Source: Conoideocrella luteorostrata (lineage: Eukaryota; Ascomycota; Sordariomycetes; Hypocreales; Clavicipitaceae). From it: a stretch of 64,000 bases of DNA. The translations under genes were made by a program, and so were the position numbers. Under the pieces are notes generated by a model. The model had not been told where the DNA came from. It worked only from the letters and a program-made list of their open reading frames with translations, and did no database searches. Shown here one piece after another: positions 1 to 12,338 of the stretch. How positions within the stretch are numbered: position 1 is the stretch's first letter; every line of letters starts with the position of its first letter. The stretch covers positions 62,001 through 126,000 of the forward strand of contig JASWJB010000082.1 of the NCBI GenBank assembly GCA_032433595.1. The letters run 5' to 3'.

Positions 1-2303
1 GTACCAGCACCTATGCGGGAGTAAGGGAAATACTTGCTGGAAGTTTACCGGGCCGGTACGCGATGGAGGCCAGCCTCCAACAGACTTTATGATTGTCTTT
101 AACTACCTGGTGTCGCTCGGCTTTTCCACGTTAAAGTTGCCATGGATGTACCGCTTTGAAAAGTCACAATAGCCAAATCGGAGAATGGCACTGTATATGG
201 CTCGGCCAGAGGAGGAGCGAAACATTCTACTGTGAACGTCGGAGGGAGTCAATGTTGCGTTCGGAGTGTCGTGGGATAAAGAACAAATCAGACGCAGATT
301 GAGCGTGGAAACAAAACAAGACCAAAGCGAGATAAAAACGGCTAGAGTATCGAGAAATAATCGGCTCCCACTTGCAGTACCAGAGACGTTTCTCATTTTA
401 CTTGTGCATCTTGGCAGGTTTAAGACCCCCCGGTAGGTTCGATTGTAAGATGGCCCTATGTCCAGCGCCAACTGTCTCCAGCTAGGATAGCCGACTGGAG
501 GAAATATGTTGCGTACAAAGAAGAATTGCTGCCAGAGGCCGTACACATGACAGGGCTTTTGCAGAAAAGAGCAAAGCTAACAAGTCTCTGGATAGATTCC
601 AACAACAGTCTTAAAGTAATCAGAGACCGTTTGTAATTTTACCAACTTTCCGTAATATATCACTCTATGACAGTCAACATTGAGTATATGTATGTCAAAC
701 TTTGCATTCTAATGAACGCTGCAAGTACCTAACGGAATTGGGGCTTCCTGAAGCGTAAATTGATTTACCCATCATATCCTACTCTCAATCAAATTATCCA
801 TTATTGACGCTCGTTGCGCATTTTGCAACCCGTCAGGGTTCTCCCATCATATGACACATCTACTGTGTATCATCGCCTATCGACGTATAGCTTGATTTAG
901 TTATAACACCCGCATTAGTTCCTCATGGTCTTAATTTTACACCCTTGGACAGCCTTTATGCCAATGGCGACTTTAACCATTTTGAGATAGGGCACAAAAT
1001 TTTGCCATCGGTCATCGGAAAGTGCCATACTCCCCCACTCAAACGTCAGTGTGAACATTTCTCGCGAAACTAACGTAAAAATAAGACTTTAACTTTTGTA
1101 TGCTCTTTAGAATTCAAAGAATATTGTCCATTTTGTTGACCCAATCACACACCCACCACACATGCGTACTAAGCATCGGACATCGACAACACATAGATAA
1201 AGAAGACAGACGACAGAAACTGTCTTTACAGCCAATCTTTTGCACTCAAATTCACGTATTTTAATGATGATGCTGATGCTGATAGATATTGTAAGGTGCA
1301 GAATTGCTCTTCCGACAGACTCTGAAGTCGAGCCTGGTGCGGAAGCTGGGACAAATTTTGAGTGCGTGTTAGATAACCTCGGTTGCGAATTACTCGGTTG
1401 CGAATTACTCGAATCTTGGAGAGTCAGACAAGACAACCCATGGAAGAACCCGATGTCTACTTTTGAAGAGTGTTCCTAGTGTCTGTGCCGGATCTCTACG
1501 TGTCAGGTTAGCCGCAGTAGACGGATGGAGTATTGCTCACCTTTCACAGCAGGTTGCGACCAATACGTGGAATACCCACATACCTTCTGCCGCTACAATG
1601 GTCAAATGGCAACTCAGCAGATACTTGAGCTTTGTAAATGCCTTGGTATTTAATGACTTCTACGGAGAGCGGAGACAATATAATTGGTTCGGTTAGGAGT
1701 GGTTGACGTCGCACTTCAAGACTTATTGCTCGACCTACTTGACCGATAGATCTTTTAGCGGGCTGTCTCGTCTTGTAAATTAAAGTCACGGTCTGAGCCA
1801 GTAATGCTACCACTAACCACAGAGCTCGCACACAGTTAATAATATAGAAAGTGACTCTCCGAGCCACTCACTTACTCAATCTTCCTGTGGTGTGGTTCAC
1901 CTCATAATAGTAATTAATTGCCGTTGTTATCTTGTGATCTCTGAGAAAAACCGCCTGATCGCGAATTGCGGGATTGCAAAATTAGCTTTGATCGGTACAA
2001 TTTTCTGTGTTGCAACAGTGCATCTCTTTGGCAGCTCAATCCGCCAGTGTGCTTAGCATCGTTTCATTAAGTGTAAAACTCAATTAGTTGGTTGATATGA
2101 TACTGAAAGTCAATTGGCCTTCTAAGTTCCGTCGCTAACCAACCGAGGTTGCGCGCCAGAGCCCCTTCACAGATGACGTCAATAACCGTCGATTCGCCAG
2201 TGGAGGACGTCATACCAGCCACAACTCCTCTTAAAATGACCTCCAACGGCTCAATTGCATCACAATCTCCTCCCATCCAAAAGCAATCACCCAAACACCC
2301 AAA
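1..2303. other. Left flank, no supported gene
   Basis: Open frames here are short, overlap on both strands and lack splice-linked partners. A frame on the minus strand at 103-546 is open for 147 codons but begins at GTG and matches nothing I know. The only structure noted is a 15-base tandem duplication at 1378-1410. Confidence 0.5.
1378..1410. repeat. 15-nt tandem duplication
   Basis: The unit CTCGGTTGCGAATTA occurs twice in direct tandem and is followed by the first four bases of a third copy. It looks like a replication-slippage product in non-coding DNA. Confidence 0.7.
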
Positions 2304-2714
2304 ATGCTACTGAGACAACTCAAGACGCTTCGCGTTGCCGGACTACGCCTCACCACTACCAGATCCTACTACGGCTCGCCATCACTCCGCCTTCCCTATA
2401 AAGACTCGCAGGATCGCAACTCGCTGAAACCGCAAAGCACAGAGCACGTCAAGTCTGGTAGAGATGACGATGCCGCAGCAGCGTCAAACACGGCATTTGG
2501 AAAGGGCGGTAATAATCCAGAGGAGGCTCGCAATTCGGCATCTCGAGAGGAAGGTGGCGACCCACTGGAAATGAGCGGCGCCAATCATGAGCTGAGTAAA
2601 CCACAGGGAGACGAGGGGGGGAAGAATCAAGGTGCTGGGAAGGAGGTTGGGAAAGGCGGAAGTAGTGGTGGCAGAGGAGCGACAAAGAGGGGCGGCGCAG
2701 GAAAGCTGTCTTGA
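2304..2714 (+). CDS. Small hypothetical protein, probable mitochondrial
   Basis: Single-exon frame of 136 residues starting at ATG 2304. The first ~25 residues are rich in Arg, Leu and Thr with no acidic residue (MLLRQLKTLR...TTTRSYY), as in a mitochondrial presequence. The rest is hydrophilic, low in hydrophobics and rich in Gly, Ser, Lys and Asp/Glu, so probably disordered; its C-terminal third is a Gly/Lys-rich tail. The stretch around residues 30-50 (PYKDSQDRNSLKPQ) resembles short conserved fungal mitochondrial proteins of unknown function, but I recognise no named domain. It converges on the catalase gene with about 150 bases between stop codons. No introns are needed. The role is unknown. 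Confidence 0.6.
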   Translation: MLLRQLKTLRVAGLRLTTTRSYYGSPSLRLPYKDSQDRNSLKPQSTEHVKSGRDDDAAAASNTAFGKGGNNPEEARNSASREEGGDPLEMSGANHELSKPQGDEGGKNQGAGKEVGKGGSSGGRGATKRGGAGKLS

Positions 2715-2862
2715 GATTTGTGACGCATAGTTATAAAGGATGATTTATCGCAAATTGAATGTATATAAAGCGGGTTACAAGTTATAATCAGCTATGATCA
2801 GCCTCAGATTTATGAGCTGTGAATGTAACCACTAAGAGAATGGATGCGTCAACTACCGCCTA

Positions 2863-5090
2863 CTAATACGCAACCTGAGTCGCCAACCCATTCAATTCCC
2901 GCTCCCAACATCGATGTTGGCTGATTGACCAAAACAATTTATCTAAAAAGTTCTTGGCACTCCTGGATGCCTGAATAACCTCTTTCAAACTCTCCGGCTT
3001 TGGGTCTCTCAGCGTGACAACACCATAACTCAAAATGGCCTCACTGTCGCTTGAAAGTTGAACATCGCTCAGCTGCACGGCATGGTTGACTAGATTCACC
3101 CCTTCGCCCGTGGCCGCAATCGTCTTGAGATGTCCGAATGCTTCTCGCACATAGTGCGTTACTCTTCCCATTTTGATTAGAGTATCAACGGACTCTTTAC
3201 CTCCAGGGATGAAAATAGCATCGAAAAGTGTACTCCTTTGCCCCTCGAAGTGATGGTCCGGAAGGAGTCCCTTAGCAGTAGATTTATCTTCACCTGCCGC
3301 GTAAATAACCGAGCGTCGTGGCCCAAGAACTACAGGGATTGCCTGCGCGGCCTTGAGAGCTGTAAGAATAGCAGTATAGGCAACTGAGTCGTAACCATCG
3401 GCAATGAGGATGGCAACTTTGCGTGTAGCAATTGTAACACGTTCTGGCATGTACTCCAATTGGCTCAGGCCTTTGGATTTCCTGCCGTGGTTGTTTCTTG
3501 TCGACGGGGAGGGGATAGGGCCGCCGACCATGGTGGCAACGGATTGTGCAAGATCCAAGTCAATTTCTGCAAGACGCTTGGTCATACGCTCATAAACGAT
3601 TGGTTCCTCACAGTGGTCCAGTTCGAAGGACAGGGCAGCCTTGATGTGGCTCTTCTCAATTTCGGACATGGAGTTATAGAAGAGTTGGGCTTGCGAGAAA
3701 TGCTCCTTGAACTTCTCACTCTTACCGCGAACTTTGACACCCTTGACCTCTTGCGGGTGATCGATGTAACCTCCTTCCGCTTGAGCTGCAGCAGGCTGAA
3801 TCTCAAACCTGTTGGGCCAATAGTTGACCTTTCCTTTCGCAATCGTGTGTCGCATGCCACCGTCTCGATTGAAGTTCATGACTGGACAAACAGGTTTGTT
3901 GATGGGCAATTCCTCCCAATTGATACCAAGTCGGCTGAGTTGCGTGTCAAAGTACGAAAAGTTTCTGCCTTGGAGCAGGGGATCATCGGAGAAGCCAATG
4001 CCAGGCACTACGTGGCTGGTACAAAACGCTACCTGCTCGGTTTCCGTAAAGTACTCATCCACGTTGCGGTTCAGCTCCAACTCGCCAATATATCTTATTG
4101 GCACCTGGTCCTCTGGCCACACTTTGGTTGCGTCGAGAATGTCAAACTTGAAATCATCCTCCTTGCCTTCAGGGATTACTTGAATGCCAAACTTCCACTT
4201 TGGATATGCGCCATTCTCGATGGCCTCCATGAGATCTTTTCTGTGAAAGTCGGGATCCTGGCCTGCAATCTTGAGAGCCTCGTCCCAAACCAGGGAGTGA
4301 ACCCCCAGCTCAGGTGTGAAGTGAAACTTGACAAAGTGACGCTCGCCTTGAGAGTTTTGGAGAGTAAAAGTATTTACACCAAAACCTTGCATCATTCGGT
4401 ACGATCGGGGGATTCCTCTGTCGGACATTGCCCACATGTACATGTGTGTCGCCTCTGAATGCATGTACACAAAGTCCCAAAAGTTGTTGTGCGCCGACTG
4501 CGCCTGTGGGATTTCGTTATCAGGCTCTGGTTTGCCGGCATGAATGAGATCAGGAAATTTGATGGCATCCTGGATGAAAAATACAGGTATGTTGTTGCCT
4601 ACAATGTCCCAGTTGCCCTCTTGCGTGTACATCTTCAGCGCAAAGCCGCGTACATCTCGGACAGTATCGGCGGAGCCTCGACTGCCAAGAACGGTCGAAA
4701 ACCGAAGGAATACAGGTGTCTGTCGGGATGTGTCTGTCAGAACACCGGCGTGCGTAACATCTTCGGCGGATTCAAAAAGACGAAATGTGCCAAAGGCACC
4801 GGCACCTCTTGCGTGAACGACACGTTCTGGGATCCGTTCATGGTCGAATCGATGTATCTAATCATTGTAAGTATGATGGTGAAAATGATGGGAATAATTG
4901 ATGATCATACTTTCTCACGACCAAAATTGTCTTCCAGAAGCATTGGACCAGTGGTCTTACCAGTACTGACACGCAGCCAATCATCAGTGTTGGACTGCTT
5001 GGTTCCGAAGTCCGCCGTGATTCTGTCATTTTGAGTGGGCCGTACCGTAGCGGCGTGGAGCTGGTCTACCTTGGCGGTCCTCGAGGTCAT
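2863..5090 (-). CDS. Large-subunit catalase with C-terminal DJ-1/PfpI-like domain
   Basis: Converts hydrogen peroxide to water and oxygen with heme. Two exons: 5090-4911 and 4857-2863, joined in phase 0 across a 53-base GTATGA...TTAG intron, giving about 724 residues, the usual length of large (clade 2, HPII-like) catalases. The active-site His lies in ERVVHARGAGAFG just after the splice. The proximal heme ligand region FSYFDTQLSRLG is near residue 360. The last ~190 residues (from VAILIADGYDS) form the class I glutaminase amidotransferase/DJ-1-like fold typical of this clade. ATG 5090 (MTSRTAKVDQL) is the first in-frame ATG; upstream codons lack one. No clear signal peptide is visible, so a cytosolic or spore catalase is more likely than a secreted one; a missed upstream exon would change that. 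The gene converges with the small ORF ending at 2714. Confidence 0.93.
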
Positions 5091-6907
5091 TGTCGCGATG
5101 TTCTGTTGATTCGGAATGCCTGGGTTACAATTGGCCACGATGTCCGAACTATCTGCTGCGCACCAGTTGGCAAACCGTCAAGCTGACTTTATACCACTCT
5201 GCAGCATGCGAAGCGGGTAATTCCAGCCGTGTTGCGAAAGAACGGTACATTTTGATCATGACATCAACCATCTCGGTGATGAACCAACCGGTCTCGCGTA
5301 ATTGGACATAACAGCGGGTTCCTTTGGCCCGTTGCCACGATCGGGATGTGAAGCTTGTTCGTAATGACGGTTACTATTGCGCCAGGGTGATGTAATGCAG
5401 GTGCGCATTTCGCCTGCCACGCCGGCGGAGCAAACACTCCGCCGCGTCGGCAGGGGGTGCAACGACCCCCACATAACTGGTTAGGTTGTACCAAAGTACT
5501 TGGATGTCTCCCAGTCCATGATGCGCAGTACGAACTCTATACGCAACGTATTTCATAAACGGCATATACTTCTACAATTTTCAAAGGCGAAAATAAGACA
5601 TGTTATTTCTATTCTCGGTTTGAACTGTGATAGACGAATATGCTTTGACAGCTTGTTGTGCGCAACTGCTCTGAGACCTCTGTGAAAATGCCTGTTTCAG
5701 CAGTCACTCGTTGCTTCGTCAGCAAGATTTTAGGAGACTTACGCGTTTCTATAAGAGCACAAACAGTTATAACAACACATCTTGACAGCAGATATTTTTC
5801 CGCGACTAGTACTCATGATTCGTACAATGGCACTTGTTCCATACAAAACCATTGGTAAATTGAAACTAGAACTAAACTTTATAGTTTGTGACAGAGTTGT
5901 TATTTTGCAACTTCTCTTTTGAGAGTGTAGGCATTGTATATGGGATGCTAAACGTACCATTAATGCAGTAATAATGGGCAATAATGTCTAATTCTAGTTC
6001 TTCTTTAGAACCATGATTAACACACAAACCAACTTCTAGTCTACCGAACCCAACGCCAGTAATAAAAAATTAAGTTCCCGACGCCGCCTGGCGATATTGA
6101 TCTCCATGTGCCGAGTGCCATTTGTTAACGATGCTATTGACAGGTCTTGCGGATATGATCTCGTCACCACTCTCTAGCTTTTTCGATATTTCATCCGTAA
6201 ACTCTACAATATCAAGGGACTTTGAGTTGTTTTCGTTCTTGTTGTTATCTGGATTTATTCGGTTGCGATGCCAGTCAGTGCCAACAGTGGGTAGTGCAGT
6301 CTCAACAACGCGGATGGCGGATCCAGCATCTGGAGTGAGCACATTCAGTGTTCCCATTGATTTACTAAGCTCGAGGGTTGTTTTTGAGCGAATATATAGG
6401 TACTCTCATGGTGGCAGACCTGCATAGGCAAATCTGAATGCAATGCTCACAAAGCCATCCATTCTTCGTAATTATTTAACCAGGAGAAGCAAATCCTTTG
6501 CATATCTTTATAGTCGCGGATGGCCCAGTAGATCCCTACATAGGAGAGACCGATGAAGAAGTCGCACTATATGTTAATAATGGGCATACGTTATAAATTG
6601 AATTGCTCTTCGAAATCGTCATGAGTAATATTATGCTGTGTTTGTCTCCACATACAGTGATGGCTCGTTGCCTTGCCCGCAGCACACCTCTATTCTCTCA
6701 GCAACCCATTGCAACATGGTTTAAATTTCGTATGGAAAAGGAATTTCTCCCCCTCTTCGGGGAGAATGCTCCTTGAAACATAAAAGTTAGGGTGGATCTT
6801 TTTTTGGTCGATCCCGATCGCAAGGTCTATGGTGTCAGACTTTCGTCATAACTCTTCGACTGTCGAGGGGTGAAAACATGCCTACAAACAACCCCGCACC
6901 TGAAACT
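5091..6907. other. Intergenic region between catalase and alcohol dehydrogenase
   Basis: Mostly AT-rich with no convincing gene. It holds a strong short hairpin at 5423-5444 (arms CGGCGGAG and CTCCGCCG, six-base loop) and a 95-codon minus-strand frame described separately. Confidence 0.4.
6070..6357 (-). CDS. Short hypothetical ORF, doubtful
   Basis: A 95-codon frame beginning with a true ATG at 6357. The product is hydrophilic, rich in Asn, Ser, Lys and Glu, with no membrane segment and no motif I recognise. An AT-rich TATA-like stretch lies about 40 bases upstream. Its amino-acid composition looks more protein-like than the neighbouring shadow frames, but length alone does not exclude chance. 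It could also be one exon of a decayed gene. Confidence 0.2.
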   Translation of the reverse strand: MGTLNVLTPDAGSAIRVVETALPTVGTDWHRNRINPDNNKNENNSKSLDIVEFTDEISKKLESGDEIISARPVNSIVNKWHSAHGDQYRQAASGT

Positions 6908-6914
6908 TATAAAA
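6908..6914 (+). promoter_or_regulatory. TATA box of the alcohol dehydrogenase gene
   Basis: TATAAAA lies 100 bases before the ATG at 7008, a normal distance for a fungal core promoter allowing a short leader. Confidence 0.45.
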
Positions 6915-7007
6915 GCTACCAAATAATTGAAGCACAGGGATATGACAACGTATTTAATTCGTCATCTATTGAGGAATTAAACAGTTCTAATAGCCACAGA
7001 ACAAAAC

Positions 7008-8506
7008 ATGGCATTGTCGCAAGCGGCCTACGCGGCTGAAAAAGCCGTCGGTCACGATACCAATGCCATCACCGAACAAGACATATCTACATATCCGTCC
7101 AGCGGCGGCGGTGAAGAGGATTTGATGAGCGCCTTGGTATGGATGGGTAAAAACAAAGTTGAGATGGGTACGTTGTACAACTATCACATCCGCCGCGTCG
7201 AGAATGTCCGATAGCTCATATGCACGGGTGCACAGCAAAGGTTCCGAAACCCAAAATCGTAGAAGACTTCGATGTTATTCTCAAAGTCACGGGAAGCACC
7301 GTCTGTGGATCTGATCTACACTTACTACACGGCGCCATTGTACAGATGTCCAAGGGCGACATCCTCGGCCACGAATTCTGCGGCGTGGCCGAGACGGTAG
7401 GACGGCAGGTGCACAACGTGACCGTTGGGAAACGATATGTTGCGTCGTTCCAGATTGCGTGCGGCGACTGTTTCTTTTGCAAGCAGAAGCTGTCGTCGCA
7501 GTGCGAAAGGACCAATGCGAACAGTACGGCGAAGGCCATGTATGGTGGCCGGACCGCCGGTATTTTCGGATACTCGCATTTCACGGGGGGCTTTGCAGGC
7601 GGACAGGCCGAGTATGTGCGTGTGCCTTGTGGCGACGTTAATCTCTTGGAACTGCCCGACGATGTGCCAGATGAGAAGGGTCTGTACCTCTCTGACGTGT
7701 TGGCGACGTCGTACCACTGCGTCAAAGACACGGGAGTATATGAGGGCGACAGCGTGGCCATCTTTGGTGCCGGTCCAATCGGCCACATGGCAGGTGTGTT
7801 TGCAGCTCACGAAGGTGCTCAGCGCATCATTTTTATCGACACCGAGCCCCGTCTGTCGTATATTCAGAGCCACTTCCCATCCGAGCACCTGAGCAAAATC
7901 ACGCTGCTAGACTTCAAACAACTCTCCAGTGGGGTTACAAAGTCCGAAACCGTTGTCAGTCAACTCAAGACGATTTGTGACGACCGCGGTCCCGATGTGG
8001 CTCTTGAATGCGCAGCCGGCGAGTACGCGAAAGGCTGGATGCACTGGCTAGAGATGGCGGCTGGTGCGGAAACAGATACGAGCGAAATTGTCAATGAGAT
8101 GGTTGAAGGGGTGCGCTCGTACGGTCGCTGTGGAATAACTGGGATATACGTGGGATATGTGAGTTTTCCCGTCGCCGCATCATCATTCTATCTTTGACAT
8201 AGAATACCAGCTAATCCAGGGCCTTAGACTAATCACTTCAACATTGGGTCGCTGATGCAGCGAGGCATCCGATTGATTGGTAACGGGCAAGCACCAGTTC
8301 ACAAGTACTGGCACGATCTTCTCAGTGCGCTGCAAAAGAATGAAATCGACCCCATGCAAATGGTATCTCACAGAGTTCGGCTAGAGGATCTTGATAAAGT
8401 ATACTACGCGTTCGACGCCAAAGACGACAGTATGCAGAAGGTTTTCGTGGAAACCAAATTCTCATTTCCGGCAGCCCTAGGAGGTCCACCCTTGACAAGA
8501 TACTGA
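7008..8506 (+). CDS. Zinc-dependent alcohol dehydrogenase (MDR family)
   Basis: NAD(P)-dependent oxidation or reduction of an alcohol/aldehyde; the substrate cannot be told. Three exons, 7008-7167, 7236-8158 and 8228-8506, with 68- and 69-base introns (GTACGT...ACAG; GTGAGT...TTAG), give about 453 residues. Catalytic zinc ligands are in TVCGSDLHLLHG and GHEFCG. The structural-zinc lobe is CGDCFFCKQKLSSQC. The nucleotide-binding loop is GAGPIG in VAIFGAGPIGHMAG. The layout and length fit the group of fungal proteins often named after S-(hydroxymethyl)glutathione dehydrogenase. The first ~45 residues before SALVWMGKNKVEM are an unusual N-terminal extension; a later Met (codon 40) would give a family-typical start. 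All motifs are intact. It stands alone between two gene-poor stretches. Confidence 0.9.
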
Positions 8507-9351
8507 GAATAGGCGCATTACACGTAAATGTAATGATGGCCGTAGTGTCTTGAACTTAATAGCGGAGTACGATGAACTGGTATGAATACAAAAAATAATT
8601 ACTGCATTCCACAGTTGTGACTACGAGTGGGTTTAGGCAGTGATGAATCTTTGTTCGATTTACTACTTGAGCGAAAATACGGGGCTGTGATAAAATAAAA
8701 GATTGACTGTAACAGTGCGATCTTCCATTCTACCCGAGTACGACTACAAAATTCCATTGCAGGCTCTGACAATGGAGTGCGTTCCATCAAGATACCTCCA
8801 GCTTGAAAAAGAATGCAAAAATATAAAAAACTAAAAATGGTACAGAGGCGCACTTCAATGGTGCACTGGCACTACGATGCTGTGGCGCCTTATACATCGA
8901 CTGGGTTTGACTCGGGACAAAATTCTGTTTTTCCCTCCGGATGTTCAGGTAAAGCTGTTACTTTATTGATGCCGGAGCAATTGCACAGTGGAAACTTGAA
9001 TGAATAGATTGAATTGGATTTATGACGTCTGATGCCTTCCAAATTGACGGGAATTCCTTCCTTTACTGCCTGACTTCAACTAATCCGTCAGATTCCTCGA
9101 TGCCCTACACAGCTGAAAACATCCTGCAGTCATCCTTTAGCTCGTTCAGCTGCTTCAGTAATGCCCTCACTAATCTAGCTATTTACAGCACTTATCTTCT
9201 TGACAGAAGCAATTCTCCTTTCAACAAAAGCCTGGTAACGCTTGAAGCTATTCCCAAGTTACGTTTTTTTCAACCCCACCACCCAAGCAGCCACACATTC
9301 ATGCTTCTTTTTGCATCTATGTGCTCGACGATATTGCACATTGAATTCAGT
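8507..9351. other. Gene-free spacer
   Basis: AT-rich with only short frames on either strand. I see no coding signal or repeat. Confidence 0.4.
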
Positions 9352-10119
9352 TCATTCTGTAAATGCATTCTTGACTAGTTTTCCCACCATATTTCGTAGC
9401 TGGGTCCACCTGTCTTGAGTCGTTTCGCGCCGGTCGTAGTCGCCTCCTCTCATCACAGCTCTGGAATACTCCCCAAGTATCACGATAGACTGCAAGCACA
9501 TCCACGTGTTTACACAGTCTCTCTGTAAGGAAGACCACTGGTCCCAGTATAAGCCCTGGCTCAACTCGCACGTACTCGACCGTCGGTCTGCTCTGCCCGT
9601 GAAGTACATAAATGCGTATTCAAAGCCCGTACGACCTCTAAACACCCATGGGGCCTTCTCCGAAAGCTCTCTGTTCCTCTTCGATACGGCACAACTTGCG
9701 TCTGTGTACAGCCAAGCTAATGCCGATGCGCCCGTTCCTTCAACGTGCAAGCGGCGCCCAGGGCCACCTGTCGGAGTCTTTCTCATTCTGCTCCCCCTAA
9801 CGCTGCCTATCGCACACCAGATCAGGTCCACTTTGTATCTTTCCTCTGCCTCCTGCAATACCTTCAGTGCGAACGTACGCGCACGGCGCAACTGTTCTTC
9901 TACCGTGTCTGTGCCTTGTTGCAGTGAGCCCCACGCTTCGAAGTATGTCGGGTCTTGTCGAAGGTCAGAAAAGCTTTGTGGGGTTAAAAGTCCTGGATGG
10001 CGTCTCCCTGGGATAATGAAGGCACATTTTGCGCCTCCAGCTGTTATATGTCGCTTATAATCCGTTCCGAACGTCGAGCGTCGTGGATCCCGATGCTTTA
10101 TCCTCCACCGCAAAGGCAT
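9352..10119 (-). CDS. Orphan hypothetical protein
   Basis: Long uninterrupted minus-strand frame. The open frame extends back to 10185, but the first ATG is at 10119, giving about 255 residues. The product is basic and rich in Arg and aromatic residues. Near residue 60 a probable helix (EEQLRRARTFALKVLQEAEE) looks coding. No signal peptide, membrane segment or domain that I recognise. The frame may continue into an upstream exon. It sits in otherwise gene-free DNA, which fits a lineage-specific gene or a relic of a larger one. The opposite strand over the same span is also partly open, so strand choice rests on length and composition. Confidence 0.45.
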   Translation of the reverse strand: MPLRWRIKHRDPRRSTFGTDYKRHITAGGAKCAFIIPGRRHPGLLTPQSFSDLRQDPTYFEAWGSLQQGTDTVEEQLRRARTFALKVLQEAEERYKVDLIWCAIGSVRGSRMRKTPTGGPGRRLHVEGTGASALAWLYTDASCAVSKRNRELSEKAPWVFRGRTGFEYAFMYFTGRADRRSSTCELSQGLYWDQWSSLQRDCVNTWMCLQSIVILGEYSRAVMRGGDYDRRETTQDRWTQLRNMVGKLVKNAFTE

Positions 10120-10185
10120 GCTGTCGGGATACTTTTCAGTTGTTGCATGTAAATTCTGTCTTATTTCAAGGATGGGAAAATCCAA

Positions 10186-11900
10186 CGGCGAAAAGGATCA
10201 AGTTCAAAATTACACAAGGAAGAAGACAAGCTGGCTCTTTATCCGGGAAGGTGACGAGTAGCTCTAACGCAGTTTGCGTATGAATCGAAGCAGTTGCTTA
10301 ATAAATAATGACTGACTCACTACACTCATTCCGTTTGTTCGTCCTACAGACCATTTGCGTTCCTTTCATTCACTCCGGACCATGAAGCAAATCATAGCAA
10401 TTCACCTAATCATTTTACAGGGGACTTGGAACTGGTTCTGCCTAACGAGGGTAGCGAGAACAAGGCCTAAAAGCCCTGCATCTCGGGCCGTTTCGCCATC
10501 CATGCGGCTTGACTCATCCGTAGCCGGTAGTTCTTTGCAAGGCAGTTTTTTCGATATCCTTTTTTTATCGATATAGTCGGTTTGAGATGCTATCAGCCCC
10601 TCATAGCGAAATTTTCTTTGTTTCTGCTGGGTATGATAAAATTCCCTCTTTCTTCGTTGAGGTGATTATTCAGGCCAATGAGCGGTCCTTCAGTCTCATT
10701 CTCCCTCCCGTGCATTAGTTTGTACTAAAATCTTTTGTTTCTTTCAGCTGAATCAACCGAGCACCCAAATAGAAGTTCCCTCAGCAAAATCATATCAACA
10801 CAACGGATGACACCACATATGAACCTCCAAAAGTGATTTTATATTTCTACGGCAGCGAGAACCACTCGCCATTTTCACAACTCCAAATCCGCCTTCTCCT
10901 ACTACAAGACAGGGACGAACACTACGTATACGAGAATTCATTTTTGGATACATTTTTGCACATGATAGCTACCCTTTGTCTTTTTTTTCTTAAATCTCAC
11001 TCCTTAACTGCGCAATCAGATATGCCACGACGCGCTCATAGACGTCACTGTAGCAAATCTATGCTTGATACTCAACGAGACTTTTTGTGTCCGCGTCATG
11101 GGACAGAGGCTGATCTAAGACGTTCGCCTAATAATAGTGATGTGCGCTATAATTTCCTAGCGGGACTTTCAGGTAATGCTAACGAGTTTCATATTCAGCT
11201 GGTGTTTCTAACAGAGTGACCCGCAGTATCTCTTTCAGCTAGGCTGAGGAGAGGTAAGTTACCACAAAGAACCAGAACTGTTTTGAGTTGTAGTGGAATG
11301 GCTAGTAACGTCGATTGCAGGATGGTAACATACGGCTTTTAAGCTGAGGGCCAGAGCACAAGAGGTTAAGTTTAGTCTGGATACAAACAAGGAACGATTT
11401 AACTTTCAGCGAGGAAGAGATGTGTTGCGTGGAATATAAGACCTATTTCACAGCCACTGGAAAAAGTTCAATATGCCTACAATTTTGCTCCAGTGGTCGA
11501 GTGGTTAATTGTTCCGACAAGATGCGGCTATTAACGAAGTTTTGTGCGGCACGGCTCAGGATTTTATTCAAGAGAGAAAGTGTAACTCGTCAGTACTTCC
11601 TTTAATTCAGCTGTGTGGAGGAGCTAGACTGGATAGATTATTGCCTACTGTAATTTATATGCACATCGAACAAGGTCGTTTTCTTCCCTCCGAAGACAAT
11701 CTTCTCCTAGCGCGTTTGTTTTGGGTTTATCTACAATGCGAGTCTCATAATAAAGACTTTCTATTAACATCCTAGCAATTTCAAACAAGGGGTTACGCAG
11801 GTAACCGGACAGTTGCAAGTAACCGCAGTTTGTACGAAACAGTTCGCACATTGATATTTGCAGCGTTGTAGAGAATATTTAAGCCTCTGGCCACGGCCTG
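10186..11900. other. Gene-free AT-rich region
   Basis: Only short scattered frames. A tRNA A-box-like run (TGGTCGAGTGG) at about 11493 lacks a proper B box and acceptor stem. Nothing else is supported. Confidence 0.4.
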
Positions 11901-11907
11901 GCCTTGG

Positions 11908-12056
11908 TTGAACATGGTCTCGTAATGGCTGATCACGATCTGGTGATGCTTGACCACGGTTTGGTGCTTGGTCACGGTTTGGTGATGCTTGGCCACGGTT
12001 CGGTGATGCTTGGCCGCGGTTTGGTGATGCTTGGCCACGGTTTGGTGATGCTTGAC
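11908..12056. repeat. 21-nt minisatellite
   Basis: About seven imperfect copies of a 21-base unit (GGTGATGCTTGGCCACGGTTT). Because 21 is a multiple of three, frames stay open through it: plus strand reads MLGHGLV repeats, minus strand reads QASPNRG repeats. I do not accept either frame as a proven gene. Confidence 0.8.
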
Positions 12057-12338
12057 TTGGCGGTGGTCGTGGAGGCGATTCCACGGGCTCTCTACATTGT
12101 ATAAGAGGTCGACGCCTGAGACACATATTGTAGAGCTTCTTAAGATAAGATGTGCCCCGTATAGCTAGAGAAGTATTCCCTATGATTAGATTAGTAAGCT
12201 GTGTCTAATAGGACTCTCAAAGTAATCTAATACTTCTACTAATACTTCTACTATTTATCCGTTTGTTCTCTTTAGCTAAGGTATAATCCTTGTTACCCTG
12301 GTGATGGCGCAAAAACCTTCTAGTATTGTAATTATGCT

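Noticed and set aside
3460..4458. A 332-codon plus-strand open frame opposite the catalase
   Set aside because: Antisense shadow; the minus strand carries all catalase motifs in one frame.
11490..11580. tRNA-like A box (TGGTCGAGTGG)
   Set aside because: No matching B box at the right distance and no acceptor stem could be drawn.
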